Below are positions 34,590 through 43,011 of a stretch of DNA of 64,000 bases, piece after piece. Position numbers and translations under genes: made by a program. Under the pieces are notes generated by a model. That model was not told the origin of the DNA and did no database searches. It worked only from the letters and a program-made list of their open reading frames with translations. The stretch is from Sulfitobacter sp. LCG007. Its GTDB lineage: Bacteria; Pseudomonadota; Alphaproteobacteria; Rhodobacterales; Rhodobacteraceae. The stretch spans positions 992,001 to 1,056,000 of the forward strand of contig NZ_CP161805.1 in the NCBI RefSeq assembly GCF_040801785.1, given 5' to 3'. How positions within the stretch are numbered: position 1 is the stretch's first letter; every line of letters begins with the position of its first letter.

Positions 34590-36932
34590 TCAGAGCGCCA
34601 GCCTGATGCGCTGGCCGTTCCGGGCGCGGGAACAGCAGCTCATCATGCGCCGGTTTTCGGCCCGCTCGGCCCGCGTGAGCACGCTGTCCCGGTGGTCGAT
34701 GTCGCCCGCGACGACCGCCACCTCGCAGGATCCGCAGAGACCTTCGCGGCAGTCCGAGGCGACATCGATTCCGGCGGCGAGGATGGCGTCGAGCAGGGAC
34801 ATGTCGGCCGGCACCTGCAAGACAAGGCCGGAATCGGCAAGTCCCGCCTCGAAGGGCCGCTCGCGGGCGGGATCGGGACCGCCGTCACGGGACGTGAAAT
34901 GCTCGAAGCGCAGCGTGCCCTCGGGCAGCGCGGCGCACAGATCCTCGAGCGCCGCGATCATCCGGTCCGGTCCGCAGGCATGGATTCGTCCGCCCGGCGG
35001 CAGGCTCGCCACGATCCCGGGCAGGTCGAGCCGCGTGCCCTCGTCCGACACGCAAACCGACAGCGCCGGCGCGTGGTCGCGCGCAAGCCGGTCGAGGAAA
35101 GCCATGCGCGCCCTTCTGCGGCCGGCGTAGTGGATCGCGTAGCCCGCGCCCCGCCGCTTCAGAGCATCCGCCATGGCGATGATCGGCGTGATCCCGATCC
35201 CGCCCGCGACCAGTGTGACATGAGGAGCGTCCGCGTCGAGACGGAACAGGTTGGAAGGTCCGCGCATCCGGATTTCGTCGCCTTCGCGCAGCGTCTCGTG
35301 GAAATGGCGCGATCCGCCGCGGCCAGTTTCCTCGCGCTGGATCGCGACCCTGTAGGTGCCCCCCGAGGTATCCCCGCAGAGCGAATATTTCCGGCTGTAG
35401 CCGCCGATGCAGAGCTCCACATGCGCCCCCGGGCTCCAGACCGGCAGGGGACGGCCTTTCGCGTCCTCGATGGTCAGGCCCAGCACCCCCTCAGCCTCCC
35501 GGCGCAATCCGGTCACGCGAACCCTGCGCGCGATCTCGCGACGCGAGGGCGGGCCGACGGCGAAGGAGGTGGCGCGCTGCGCGGCGGCGGGGTCGGCGCG
35601 TTCGGGGTTCAGCGCGGGGTCCCATTCGATCCAGAGACGCTCGGGGCCGCGGAAGGACGTGCTGGGCAGGTAGGTAAACTCTTGCGGGGCGAGCCGGACA
35701 TGGGGCAGCCGTCGCGTCATTTCCTCGAGGAAGATCCGCATTTCCATGCGCGCGATGTTCTTTCCCATGCACTGATGCGCGCCGTAGCCGAAGGTCAGGT
35801 GGTCCACCGCATTGTCGCGATAGATGTCGAAATCGTCCCCGCCCTCGAAATGGCGTTCGTCCCGGTTGCCCGATGCCTGCACGATCAGCAGCTTCGCCCC
35901 CTCCGGCAGTTCGACCCCGCCCAGCGTCGCGGGCGCCGTCGTCTGCCGCCGCCATGCCACGATCGAACCGGCGTGGCGCAGGCATTCCTCCACCGCGTTC
36001 GGAATGAGCGTGGGATCCTCGCAGATGTCGCGCCAGGCCTCGCGGTGGCCCAGCAGCGTGCGGAACATGTTGGCCGAGCCCAGCGACGTCGTCTCGTGTG
36101 CCGCGACGATGATCGCCATCATCATGGAATGGAGGTAGCTGTCGGTGACGATCCCGGGAATTTCGCGGTTCATGCGGATGGTGTGATGCATCCAGCCCGT
36201 TCCGTCCGGCTCGGCCCGCATCCTGTCGATCACCTTGCCGGCGTATTGCCAGAAGCGGCCCACGTCATGGGCGACCTCAAGCTGCTTCTCGTCCGAGGGC
36301 TTGCCCCAGGTGTTGACGGAATGGGCCAGGGAGAAGGTGCGCAGCGTCGCGATCTCGTCCTCCGGCACCCCCAGGAAGTGCAGCGCCACGAGAAGCGGCA
36401 CCTCGTGAAGCATCGCCTCGACCAGTTCGGTGCGGCCCTTGTCGATGAAGGCGTCCATCCGCTCTCGTGTCAGCCGGCGGATCATCCCCTCGTGCCTTTC
36501 GAGATTGGCGGGAATGAAATGATCCATCAGCGCCCGCCGCCGTTGCATGTGCGCGGGCTCGTCCTCGTTCACCAGCGTGCGGTTCATCGCGTAGCCGTAG
36601 CCCTTCAGCACCTCGACGGCCTCGGGCGCCGCGGGCGTGATCCTTTCCAGCGCATTGCGCGGCGAGAAGAGCAGCGGGTCGCGGAAGACCGCCTTGATGT
36701 CGTCATAGCGGGTCACGACCCAGTAGCCGAGGCGGGGCGCGTGGAATACCGGAAGCCTGTCGCGCGACCAGCGCAGCGCCTCGGCGGGGTCGAGCTGGTA
36801 GGCTTCGCCGAACGGGTCGAAGTCCCGGGCCAGGTCTTCGAGATTTCCGACAGGGCAGCGGCCCCCGCCGTCCGGCCGGGCCTGGGCCGGACAGCCGGAG
36901 GCTGCCGGCCGAGGCGGAGGTGGCGCGCTCAC
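34590..36932 (-). CDS. Self-sufficient cytochrome P450 fused to a phthalate-dioxygenase-type reductase (CYP116B-like)
   Basis: A 780-residue fusion. The P450 domain covers about residues 30-440: AAHETT (277-282, I helix), ECLR (316-319, ExxR) and FGYGAHQCMG with the haem thiolate C388. A linker leads to the reductase: FMN-binding RKYSLCG (514-520), NAD(P)H-binding VAGGIGITP (575-583) and a C-terminal plant-type 2Fe-2S ferredoxin with C728, C733, C736 and C766. This domain order and size match CYP116B (P450-RhF) enzymes, which need no separate redox partner. Translation starts at GTG 36932, overlapping the stop of the quinone reductase gene (GTGA), so the two are coupled. The substrate is unknown; CYP116B enzymes hydroxylate or dealkylate aromatics and alkyl chains. 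Confidence 0.93.
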   Translation of the reverse strand: MSAPPPPRPAASGCPAQARPDGGGRCPVGNLEDLARDFDPFGEAYQLDPAEALRWSRDRLPVFHAPRLGYWVVTRYDDIKAVFRDPLLFSPRNALERITPAAPEAVEVLKGYGYAMNRTLVNEDEPAHMQRRRALMDHFIPANLERHEGMIRRLTRERMDAFIDKGRTELVEAMLHEVPLLVALHFLGVPEDEIATLRTFSLAHSVNTWGKPSDEKQLEVAHDVGRFWQYAGKVIDRMRAEPDGTGWMHHTIRMNREIPGIVTDSYLHSMMMAIIVAAHETTSLGSANMFRTLLGHREAWRDICEDPTLIPNAVEECLRHAGSIVAWRRQTTAPATLGGVELPEGAKLLIVQASGNRDERHFEGGDDFDIYRDNAVDHLTFGYGAHQCMGKNIARMEMRIFLEEMTRRLPHVRLAPQEFTYLPSTSFRGPERLWIEWDPALNPERADPAAAQRATSFAVGPPSRREIARRVRVTGLRREAEGVLGLTIEDAKGRPLPVWSPGAHVELCIGGYSRKYSLCGDTSGGTYRVAIQREETGRGGSRHFHETLREGDEIRMRGPSNLFRLDADAPHVTLVAGGIGITPIIAMADALKRRGAGYAIHYAGRRRARMAFLDRLARDHAPALSVCVSDEGTRLDLPGIVASLPPGGRIHACGPDRMIAALEDLCAALPEGTLRFEHFTSRDGGPDPARERPFEAGLADSGLVLQVPADMSLLDAILAAGIDVASDCREGLCGSCEVAVVAGDIDHRDSVLTRAERAENRRMMSCCSRARNGQRIRLAL

Positions 36933-37921
36933 GCGGTGGTCTCGATCAGGATCGCGCCGTCCCGTCCGCCGCGCTCGACCGCTTCATGGGCATTCGCGGT
37001 GTCGGCCAGTTCGAAGGTTTCGGCCACGGGACAGGTCAGCGCGCCCCGGGTGAGCGCGGTGTGCAGGCGCGCGATGGCCGCCGAGCGCTCGGGCGCGGGA
37101 AGTAGATAGACGAGGATCACGTCGATGGTCGCGGCCTTGAACAGGAGCGGGCCGAAGTTCAGGGTCGTCGACATCTGCAGCTGCGAGCCGAAGGCCGCGA
37201 TGGTGCCGTTTTCGGCGAGGACGTGAGCGTCGGTCTCGATGTTGCGTCCGAATTCGACCTCGAGGATCCGATCGACGGGATCGCCTCCGTTCGCTTCGAG
37301 GATCTGCTCGGCAAGATCGGGGGCCGCGTGATCGAGCGCGGCCGCTGCCCCGGCTTTTTCGCAGCGCCCGCGGTTCCGGGCGCTGGAGGTCGAGATGACG
37401 GTCGCGCCGCCCCATCTGGCGAGTTGCACCGCCAGATGGCCGACCGACCCGCTGCCGCCCTGGATCAGCAGGGTCTTGCCCGCCACGTCTCCGCCGCCGA
37501 AGACCGCGTGGCAGGCGGTCAGGCCGGGAATGCCGAGCGAGGCGCCGGTCTCGAAACCGACGCCCTCGGGCAGGGCCACCGCCTGCGTGGCGGGCAGGGT
37601 GATATGCGTTGCGGCGGTTCCGAAGGCGCGGCGCCATTGCCCGTTCCAGATCCAGACCCTCTGGCCCATGCGTCCCGGCTCGACTCCGTCGCCGATGGCG
37701 GTGATGACGCCCGCGCCGTCGCTGTGCGGTATGACGACAGGGAAGGGCGGGGCGGTGACGCCCGGCCGGGTGCCGGCGCGGGCCTTGGTATCCGAGGGGT
37801 TCACGCCGGAAAAGGCGAGCTCTACCGTGACCTCGCCGGGGCCCGGGTCGGAGAGCGTCACCTCGTCGAGGTTCAGCACTTCAGTCGCCGGTCCGAATCT
37901 GTCGTATGTGATTGCCCGCAT
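36929..37921 (-). CDS. Zinc-independent MDR-family NADPH:quinone reductase
   Basis: A 330-residue medium-chain dehydrogenase/reductase. An N-terminal GroES-like domain (DPGPGEVTVELAFSGVNPSDTKAR) is followed by a Rossmann domain with LLIQGGSGSVGHLAVQLARWGG (about 150-171), the quinone-oxidoreductase form of the nucleotide motif. The cysteine and histidine zinc ligands of alcohol dehydrogenases are missing. It reduces quinones or conjugated carbonyls with NADPH. Coupled translation with the P450 downstream suggests that it processes or detoxifies the P450 product, or protects against redox cycling. Confidence 0.88.
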   Translation of the reverse strand: MRAITYDRFGPATEVLNLDEVTLSDPGPGEVTVELAFSGVNPSDTKARAGTRPGVTAPPFPVVIPHSDGAGVITAIGDGVEPGRMGQRVWIWNGQWRRAFGTAATHITLPATQAVALPEGVGFETGASLGIPGLTACHAVFGGGDVAGKTLLIQGGSGSVGHLAVQLARWGGATVISTSSARNRGRCEKAGAAAALDHAAPDLAEQILEANGGDPVDRILEVEFGRNIETDAHVLAENGTIAAFGSQLQMSTTLNFGPLLFKAATIDVILVYLLPAPERSAAIARLHTALTRGALTCPVAETFELADTANAHEAVERGGRDGAILIETTA

Positions 37922-38018
37922 GAACCCTCTCTCCCCAGGTTTCCCGGATCAGCCTAGGCCGTCGTCGCGGGCAAGAGAAGGGGGCCGTTGGGCGAAGGCG
38001 CCGGGTGCGCCCGGCGGT

Positions 38019-38522
38019 TCAGTCGCGCAATTCGCTGAGGGCGACGCCCCAGAGGCGGGTCTTTTCGGCCCAGCCCTTGTAGCCGCCCGAGCGGAGCTGG
38101 CACCAGTGCTCGTCGCAGCTCCCGAGGCGCGCGATCACCCCGGCCTCGAGCTGCGCCTCGACGGGGGCCTCGACGTCCGGGCGCATGTGCAGGGGCAGGA
38201 GATCCGCTTCGACAAGCACGGTGCGGGTGCCCGAGAGCAGCGAGTAGTGGACCCAGCCGCCCTGACCATCGCGGTCCTCGACCCGGCGCCAGTGGCCGTG
38301 CTCGGCGGTGATCTTCAGAGGCATGTCGCGGCGGGTGAAGACCCAGTCGATGCGGTGTGTCAGCGAGGGGCCGCGGCGGGCATTGCCCTCGGACGACTTC
38401 AGCGAGACGTAGCGCGGAATCGGCAGATGGGTCTCGGAGCCCAGCTGATCGGCCGCAAGCGGGGCGCTCAGGGCGAGGCACGCCGCTGCGGCGGCCAGGG
38501 CATGCTGCAGACGTCGGATCAT
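38019..38522 (-). CDS. Exported SH3-like domain protein
   Basis: A 167-residue protein with a signal peptide (1-23, ALSAPLAA) and two bacterial SH3-type repeats: roughly 38-95 (YVSLKSSEGNARRGPSLTHR ... WRRVEDRDGQGGWVHYSLLSG) and 100-160 (LHMRPDVEAPVEAQLEAGVI ... WCQLRSGGYKGWAEKTRLWG). Such proteins bind peptidoglycan or regulate wall enzymes in the periplasm. The start ATG 38522 gives a proper signal peptide; the longer open frame to 38624 is rejected. It is divergent from the 2-hydroxyacid dehydrogenase gene. Confidence 0.85.
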   Translation of the reverse strand: MIRRLQHALAAAAACLALSAPLAADQLGSETHLPIPRYVSLKSSEGNARRGPSLTHRIDWVFTRRDMPLKITAEHGHWRRVEDRDGQGGWVHYSLLSGTRTVLVEADLLPLHMRPDVEAPVEAQLEAGVIARLGSCDEHWCQLRSGGYKGWAEKTRLWGVALSELRD

Positions 38523-38641
38523 GGACAGGCCTGTAATGTCGGTGTTCGCTCTTTTGATCGCGCGAGGTTCTTGTGCCCCGTCGCCACATTCGGCACCATG
38601 CCATGACGAGACCCGCAGCGCCAAGCCCGAGGAAGCCCGAA

Positions 38642-39628
38642 ATGTCCAAACCGCGCCTGAGTGTTGTCGTGACGCGACGGTTGCCGGAAGTGGTCGAGGC
38701 GCGGATGGCCGAGCTTTTCGATGTCACATTGCGCAAGGACGACAGCAAGATGTCGCGGGCAGAACTGGTCGAGGCGCTGAAAACCGCCGATGTCGTCGTG
38801 CCCACCGTTACGGACGAGATCGACAATGCCCTCATCGGGCAGGCGGGAGAACGCCTCAGGCTCATCGCGAATTACGGGGCGGGGGTGGACCATATCGATG
38901 TGGCCTCGGCCCGGCAGCGCGGAATACTCGTATCCAACACGCCCGACGTGCTGACCGACGATACGGCCGACATGACGATGGCCCTTGTCCTGGCCGTGGT
39001 CCGGCGCATGCCGGAAGGGCTGGCGGTGATGCAGGCCGGGGACTGGAACGGGTGGGCGCCCACGGCCTTTCTGGGCGGCCGCCTCAGTGGCAGGCGGCTC
39101 GGGATCCTGGGAATGGGCCGGATCGGGCAGGCGGTGGCACGCCGGGCGGCGGCCTTCGGGATGCAGGTTCACTACCACAACCGGCGCAGGCTGCGAGACG
39201 AGATCGAGAAGGAGCTTTCCGCGACCTGGTGGGAAAGCCTGGACCAGATGGTCGCCCGGATGGACATCATCTCGATAAACTGCCCCGCCACGCCCTCGAC
39301 CTTCCACCTGATGAACGCGCGGCGCCTCAAGCTGATGAAGCCGGATGCGGTGATCGTGAACACCTCGCGCGGCGAGGTGATCGACGAGAACGCGCTGACC
39401 CGGATGCTGCGGGCGGGCGAGATCGCTGGCGCGGGGCTCGACGTCTTCGAGCGCGGACACGAGATCAACCCGCGCCTGCGCGCGCTCAACAACGTGGTGC
39501 TGCTGCCGCACATGGGATCGGCCACGCGCGAGGGGCGGATCGAGATGGGCGAGAAGGTCATCATCAACATCAAGACGTTCGACGACGGACACAGGCCCCC
39601 GGACCAGGTCATCCCGTCTATGCTCTGA
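38642..39628 (+). CDS. D-2-hydroxyacid dehydrogenase, probable glyoxylate/hydroxypyruvate reductase
   Basis: A 328-residue NAD(P)H-dependent dehydrogenase. LGMGRIGQAVARRAAAFG is the Rossmann motif, and NTSRGEVID (catalytic Arg), the Glu following in the FERGHEINPRL stretch, and LLPHMGSAT (catalytic His) form the active site. The sequence is of the GyaR/glyoxylate reductase branch. Hydroxypyruvate reductase would carry on from the serine-glyoxylate aminotransferase encoded at 24 kb to give glycerate. The ATG at 38642 with GAGGAAG upstream is preferred to an earlier in-frame start. It stands 28 bases before gamma-glutamyltransferase in the same direction. Confidence 0.85.
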   Translation: MSKPRLSVVVTRRLPEVVEARMAELFDVTLRKDDSKMSRAELVEALKTADVVVPTVTDEIDNALIGQAGERLRLIANYGAGVDHIDVASARQRGILVSNTPDVLTDDTADMTMALVLAVVRRMPEGLAVMQAGDWNGWAPTAFLGGRLSGRRLGILGMGRIGQAVARRAAAFGMQVHYHNRRRLRDEIEKELSATWWESLDQMVARMDIISINCPATPSTFHLMNARRLKLMKPDAVIVNTSRGEVIDENALTRMLRAGEIAGAGLDVFERGHEINPRLRALNNVVLLPHMGSATREGRIEMGEKVIINIKTFDDGHRPPDQVIPSML

Positions 39629-39656
39629 CACCGCACGGTCCGCAAGGGAGGCATTC

Positions 39657-41435
39657 ATGCGCTACACGATGATCGCTGCCGGCCTGGCACTGGCCGGGAT
39701 GGCCCAGGCGCAGCAGGCGACCGATGCCGTGGCCCCCGAAGCGGCCACCTCCGGCGCCTTCGCCGCGATGACGCCGCAGGTCGCGGCGGCTTTCGAGTCG
39801 CGCGATGCCGGGCGTCCGGTCGCGGCGTCGGAGTGGATGGTCGCCGCGGCAAATCCCCACGCGGTCGAGGCGGGCGCGGCGGTCCTTTCGCGCGGCGGTA
39901 CGGCGGCGGATGCGCTGGTCGCGGTTCAGGCCATGCTCGGTCTGGTGGAGCCGCAATCCTCGGGCCTCGGCGGCGGGGCTTTCCTTGTCTGGTACGACGC
40001 GGCGACGGGCGAGATGACGACGCTGGACGGACGCGAGACCGCGCCGCTGGCCGCGACGCCCGTGCTGTTCCAGACCGACGCGGGCGAGCCGATGGATTTC
40101 ATGGAAGCGGTCGTCGGCGGGCGCTCGGTCGGCACACCCGGCACGCCCGCGCTCATGGCGGAGGCGCACGCGCGCTGGGGCGAACTGGACTGGGCCGAGC
40201 TGCTGCAACCGGCCATCGACATGGCCGAACAGGGGTTCGAGGTTTCGCCCCGCCTCGCCGGACTGGTTGCCGGCGACGAGGCCGCACTGTCGCGGGACCC
40301 GGCGGCGAAGGCCTATTTTCTGCCCGCCGGCAAGGCGATCGCAGCGGGCGACCGGCTGACGAACCAACCCTATGCCGACACGCTGCGCGCGCTGGCGGAA
40401 GGCGGGAAGGACGCCTTCTATGCAGGCGAGATCGCCCGCGACATCGTGGCTTTGGTGCGGGCGGCGGAATGGAATCCCGGACTGCTGTCCGAGATGGATC
40501 TGGCCATCTATCAGGTCAGGGAACGCCCGGCGGTTTGCGCCACCTACCGTGCGCACGAGGTCTGCGGCATGGGCCCGCCATCCTCGGGTGCGCTGAGCGT
40601 TGGCCAGATCCTCGGGATGCTCGACGGCTACGACCTGAGCGCGGGTCCCGATGATGCAGGGGTGCGCCGGCTCATCGGCGACGCCTCGCGGCTCGCCTTC
40701 GCGGATCGGGGCCGCTACATGGCCGATTCGGACTTTGTCCCGATGCCGACCGAAGGGCTGGTCGATCCGGCCTACCTGACCGAGCGCGGCAAGCTGCTGG
40801 CGGGCGACGACGCGCTGCCCGAGGTGAGCCCGGGCAATCCCGCCTGGGACCACGCCCAGCTCTGGGGTGACGATGACGCCATCGAGTTCCCCTCGACCTC
40901 GCATGTCTCCATCGTGGACGCGCAGGGCAACGTGGCCTCGATGACCACGACCATCGAGGGCGGTTTCGGGTCGCATCTGATGGTCCGGGGATTTCTGCTG
41001 AACAACGAACTCACCGACTTCTCCTTTTCCAGCCATGAGAACGGCGTTCCCGTCGCGAACCGGCTCGAGCCCGGCAAGCGGCCGCGTTCCTCCATGGCGC
41101 CGACCATCGTGACGCGCGACGGCAAGCCCGTGCTGGTGATCGGCAGCCCCGGCGGCAGCCGGATCATCGGCTATGTCGCCGAGGCGATCATCGCCCACCT
41201 CGACTGGGGCATGGACGTCCAGCAGGCCGTGGCCGTGCCCCATGCCGTCAACCGCTTCGGGACCTACGACCTCGAGGAAGGCACGCCCGCCGCCGCGCTC
41301 GAAGCGCCGCTGACCGCAATGGGCTACGAGGTCAGCGTTCGGGAGTTGAACTCGGGGCTGCATGCGATATCCATCGGCGACGGTCTGAAGGGCGGGGCGG
41401 ACCCGCGCCGCGAGGGGATCGCGCTGGGCCAGTGA
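39657..41435 (+). CDS. ggt: Gamma-glutamyltransferase, exported proenzyme
   Basis: A 592-residue precursor with a signal peptide (1-19, GMAQAQ). VAAANPHAVEAGAAVLSRGGTAADA and LGLVEPQSSGLGGGAFLVWYD are conserved large-subunit motifs. Autocleavage should occur before T414 in FPSTSHVSIVD, and PGKRPRSSMAPTIV and GSPGGSRIIG hold the gamma-glutamyl site. It hydrolyses or transfers the gamma-glutamyl group of glutathione in the periplasm. GGGAGG precedes the ATG. The genes on either side are oxidoreductases without an obvious shared pathway. Some family members are cephalosporin acylases, but the motifs favour a glutamyltransferase. Confidence 0.92.
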   Translation: MRYTMIAAGLALAGMAQAQQATDAVAPEAATSGAFAAMTPQVAAAFESRDAGRPVAASEWMVAAANPHAVEAGAAVLSRGGTAADALVAVQAMLGLVEPQSSGLGGGAFLVWYDAATGEMTTLDGRETAPLAATPVLFQTDAGEPMDFMEAVVGGRSVGTPGTPALMAEAHARWGELDWAELLQPAIDMAEQGFEVSPRLAGLVAGDEAALSRDPAAKAYFLPAGKAIAAGDRLTNQPYADTLRALAEGGKDAFYAGEIARDIVALVRAAEWNPGLLSEMDLAIYQVRERPAVCATYRAHEVCGMGPPSSGALSVGQILGMLDGYDLSAGPDDAGVRRLIGDASRLAFADRGRYMADSDFVPMPTEGLVDPAYLTERGKLLAGDDALPEVSPGNPAWDHAQLWGDDDAIEFPSTSHVSIVDAQGNVASMTTTIEGGFGSHLMVRGFLLNNELTDFSFSSHENGVPVANRLEPGKRPRSSMAPTIVTRDGKPVLVIGSPGGSRIIGYVAEAIIAHLDWGMDVQQAVAVPHAVNRFGTYDLEEGTPAAALEAPLTAMGYEVSVRELNSGLHAISIGDGLKGGADPRREGIALGQ

Positions 41436-41460
41436 GCCCGATGTATCTGGGAGTTCGGAA

Positions 41461-42864
41461 ATGGGTGACACGAGCGTATTGGCGCGCAACGGCGATGGCA
41501 TCATTACCGCGCTGGGGATACTGAAGCAGCGCTTAGGTGACCGCTTCCAGACCGGCGAGGCGATCCGCCAGCAGCACGGGCATACCACGACCTGGATCCC
41601 GACGCAGCCGCCCGATGCGGTGGTCTTTCCGGGCTCGACAGCCGAAGTGTCCGAGATCGTCAAGATCTGCGCCGAGCATCTTGTACCGGTGATCGCCTAT
41701 GGCACCGGCACATCGCTCGAAGGCCATGTCAACGCGCCCGCCGGTGGGGTCTGCATCGACACCAGCCAGATGGCCGAGGTGGTCGCGGTCAACGCCGGCG
41801 ATCTCGATTGCCGCGTCCAGCCCGGCGTGACGCGCGAGCAGCTCAACACCTTTCTGCGCGACCAGGGCCTGTTCTTTCCCATCGACCCCGGCGCGAATGC
41901 CTCGCTCGGCGGGATGACGGCGACGCGCGCTTCGGGGACAAACGCGGTGCGCTACGGCACGATGAAGGACAACGTGCTCGCGCTCGAGGTGGTGATGGCG
42001 GACGGGACCGTGATCCGCACCGGGCAGCGCGCGCGCAAGTCCTCGGCGGGATATGACCTGACGCGGCTGATGGTGGGCTCGGAAGGCACGCTCGGGATCA
42101 TCACCGAGATCACCTTGCGGCTGCAGGGCATCCCCGAGGCCATCTCGGCGGCGCGCTGTTCCTTCGCGACGCTGGAGGATGCCGCCGAAGCGGTCATGGC
42201 GGTGATCCAGATCGGCATCCCCGTGGCGCGGATCGAACTGCTCGACACGCTCGCGGTGCGCGCGATCAACGCCTATTCCCAGCTCGACCTGCCGGAATCG
42301 CCCCTGCTGCTGCTCGAGTTCCACGGCTCCGAGACCGGCGTGGTCGAACAGGCCGCGCTTTTCGGCGAGATCGCCGCGGACAACGGCGGGACGGGCTACG
42401 AGGCGACGGCCACACTGGAAGAGCGCAACCGGCTCTGGAAGGCGCGCCATGATGCCTATTGGGCGATCCTTCAGCTGCGTCCCGGGGCAAAGGGGCATTC
42501 GACCGATGTCTGCGTGCCGATCTCGCGGCTGGCCGACTGCGTGGCGCAGGCGCAGGCGAAACTGGCCGAGCTTGACCTGGTGGGCCCGATCGTCGGCCAT
42601 GCGGGCGACGGGAACTTCCACGTCGCCCTGTTGATGGACATGGACGATCCCGACGAGATGGCGCGGGGCAAGTCCTTCGTGAGCTGGCTGAACGAGCTTG
42701 CGATCTCGATGGACGGAACCTGCACCGGCGAACATGGCGTGGGGCAGGGCAAGAAGCCCTACCTCACCCGCGAACTGGGCCCGGCGACGCGCTACATGGC
42801 TGCCGTGAAGGCCGCCCTCGATCCGGACAACATCCTCAATCCCGGCAAGATCATTCCGGATTGA
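41461..42864 (+). CDS. FAD-binding oxidoreductase, D-lactate dehydrogenase (cytochrome) / GlcD type
   Basis: A 467-residue VAO-family flavoprotein. PDAVVFPGSTAEVSEIVKIC and YGTGTSLEGHVNAP make the FAD pyrophosphate site, and ASLGGMTATRASGTNAVRYG and VGSEGTLGIITEITL the rest of the PCMH domain. The C-terminal cap has GHAGDGNFHVALL (metal-binding histidines) and CTGEHGVGQGKKPYL. These motifs are shared by D-lactate dehydrogenase (Dld) and glycolate oxidase GlcD; no GlcE/GlcF subunits are encoded next to it, which favours the single-subunit D-lactate type. It would pass electrons to cytochrome c or quinone. Confidence 0.9.
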   Translation: MGDTSVLARNGDGIITALGILKQRLGDRFQTGEAIRQQHGHTTTWIPTQPPDAVVFPGSTAEVSEIVKICAEHLVPVIAYGTGTSLEGHVNAPAGGVCIDTSQMAEVVAVNAGDLDCRVQPGVTREQLNTFLRDQGLFFPIDPGANASLGGMTATRASGTNAVRYGTMKDNVLALEVVMADGTVIRTGQRARKSSAGYDLTRLMVGSEGTLGIITEITLRLQGIPEAISAARCSFATLEDAAEAVMAVIQIGIPVARIELLDTLAVRAINAYSQLDLPESPLLLLEFHGSETGVVEQAALFGEIAADNGGTGYEATATLEERNRLWKARHDAYWAILQLRPGAKGHSTDVCVPISRLADCVAQAQAKLAELDLVGPIVGHAGDGNFHVALLMDMDDPDEMARGKSFVSWLNELAISMDGTCTGEHGVGQGKKPYLTRELGPATRYMAAVKAALDPDNILNPGKIIPD

Positions 42865-43011
42865 GGCCTGACCCGGGCGCGGGGCCCGATCTGCCTCGGC
42901 GTCAAGCGCGCCCATGTCGCTTTCCCGCCATGACAGGTCGGGCGAGTTTTGCCACGCCGCGGCACAGCCGCTATTGCTGGCCCGAACCACTCAGCCCCGG
43001 AGGCCCGCTTC

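Noticed and set aside
39618-41663. A 681-residue minus-strand frame opposite gamma-glutamyltransferase.
   Set aside because: The plus strand encodes a full gamma-glutamyltransferase; the antisense translation has no recognisable features.
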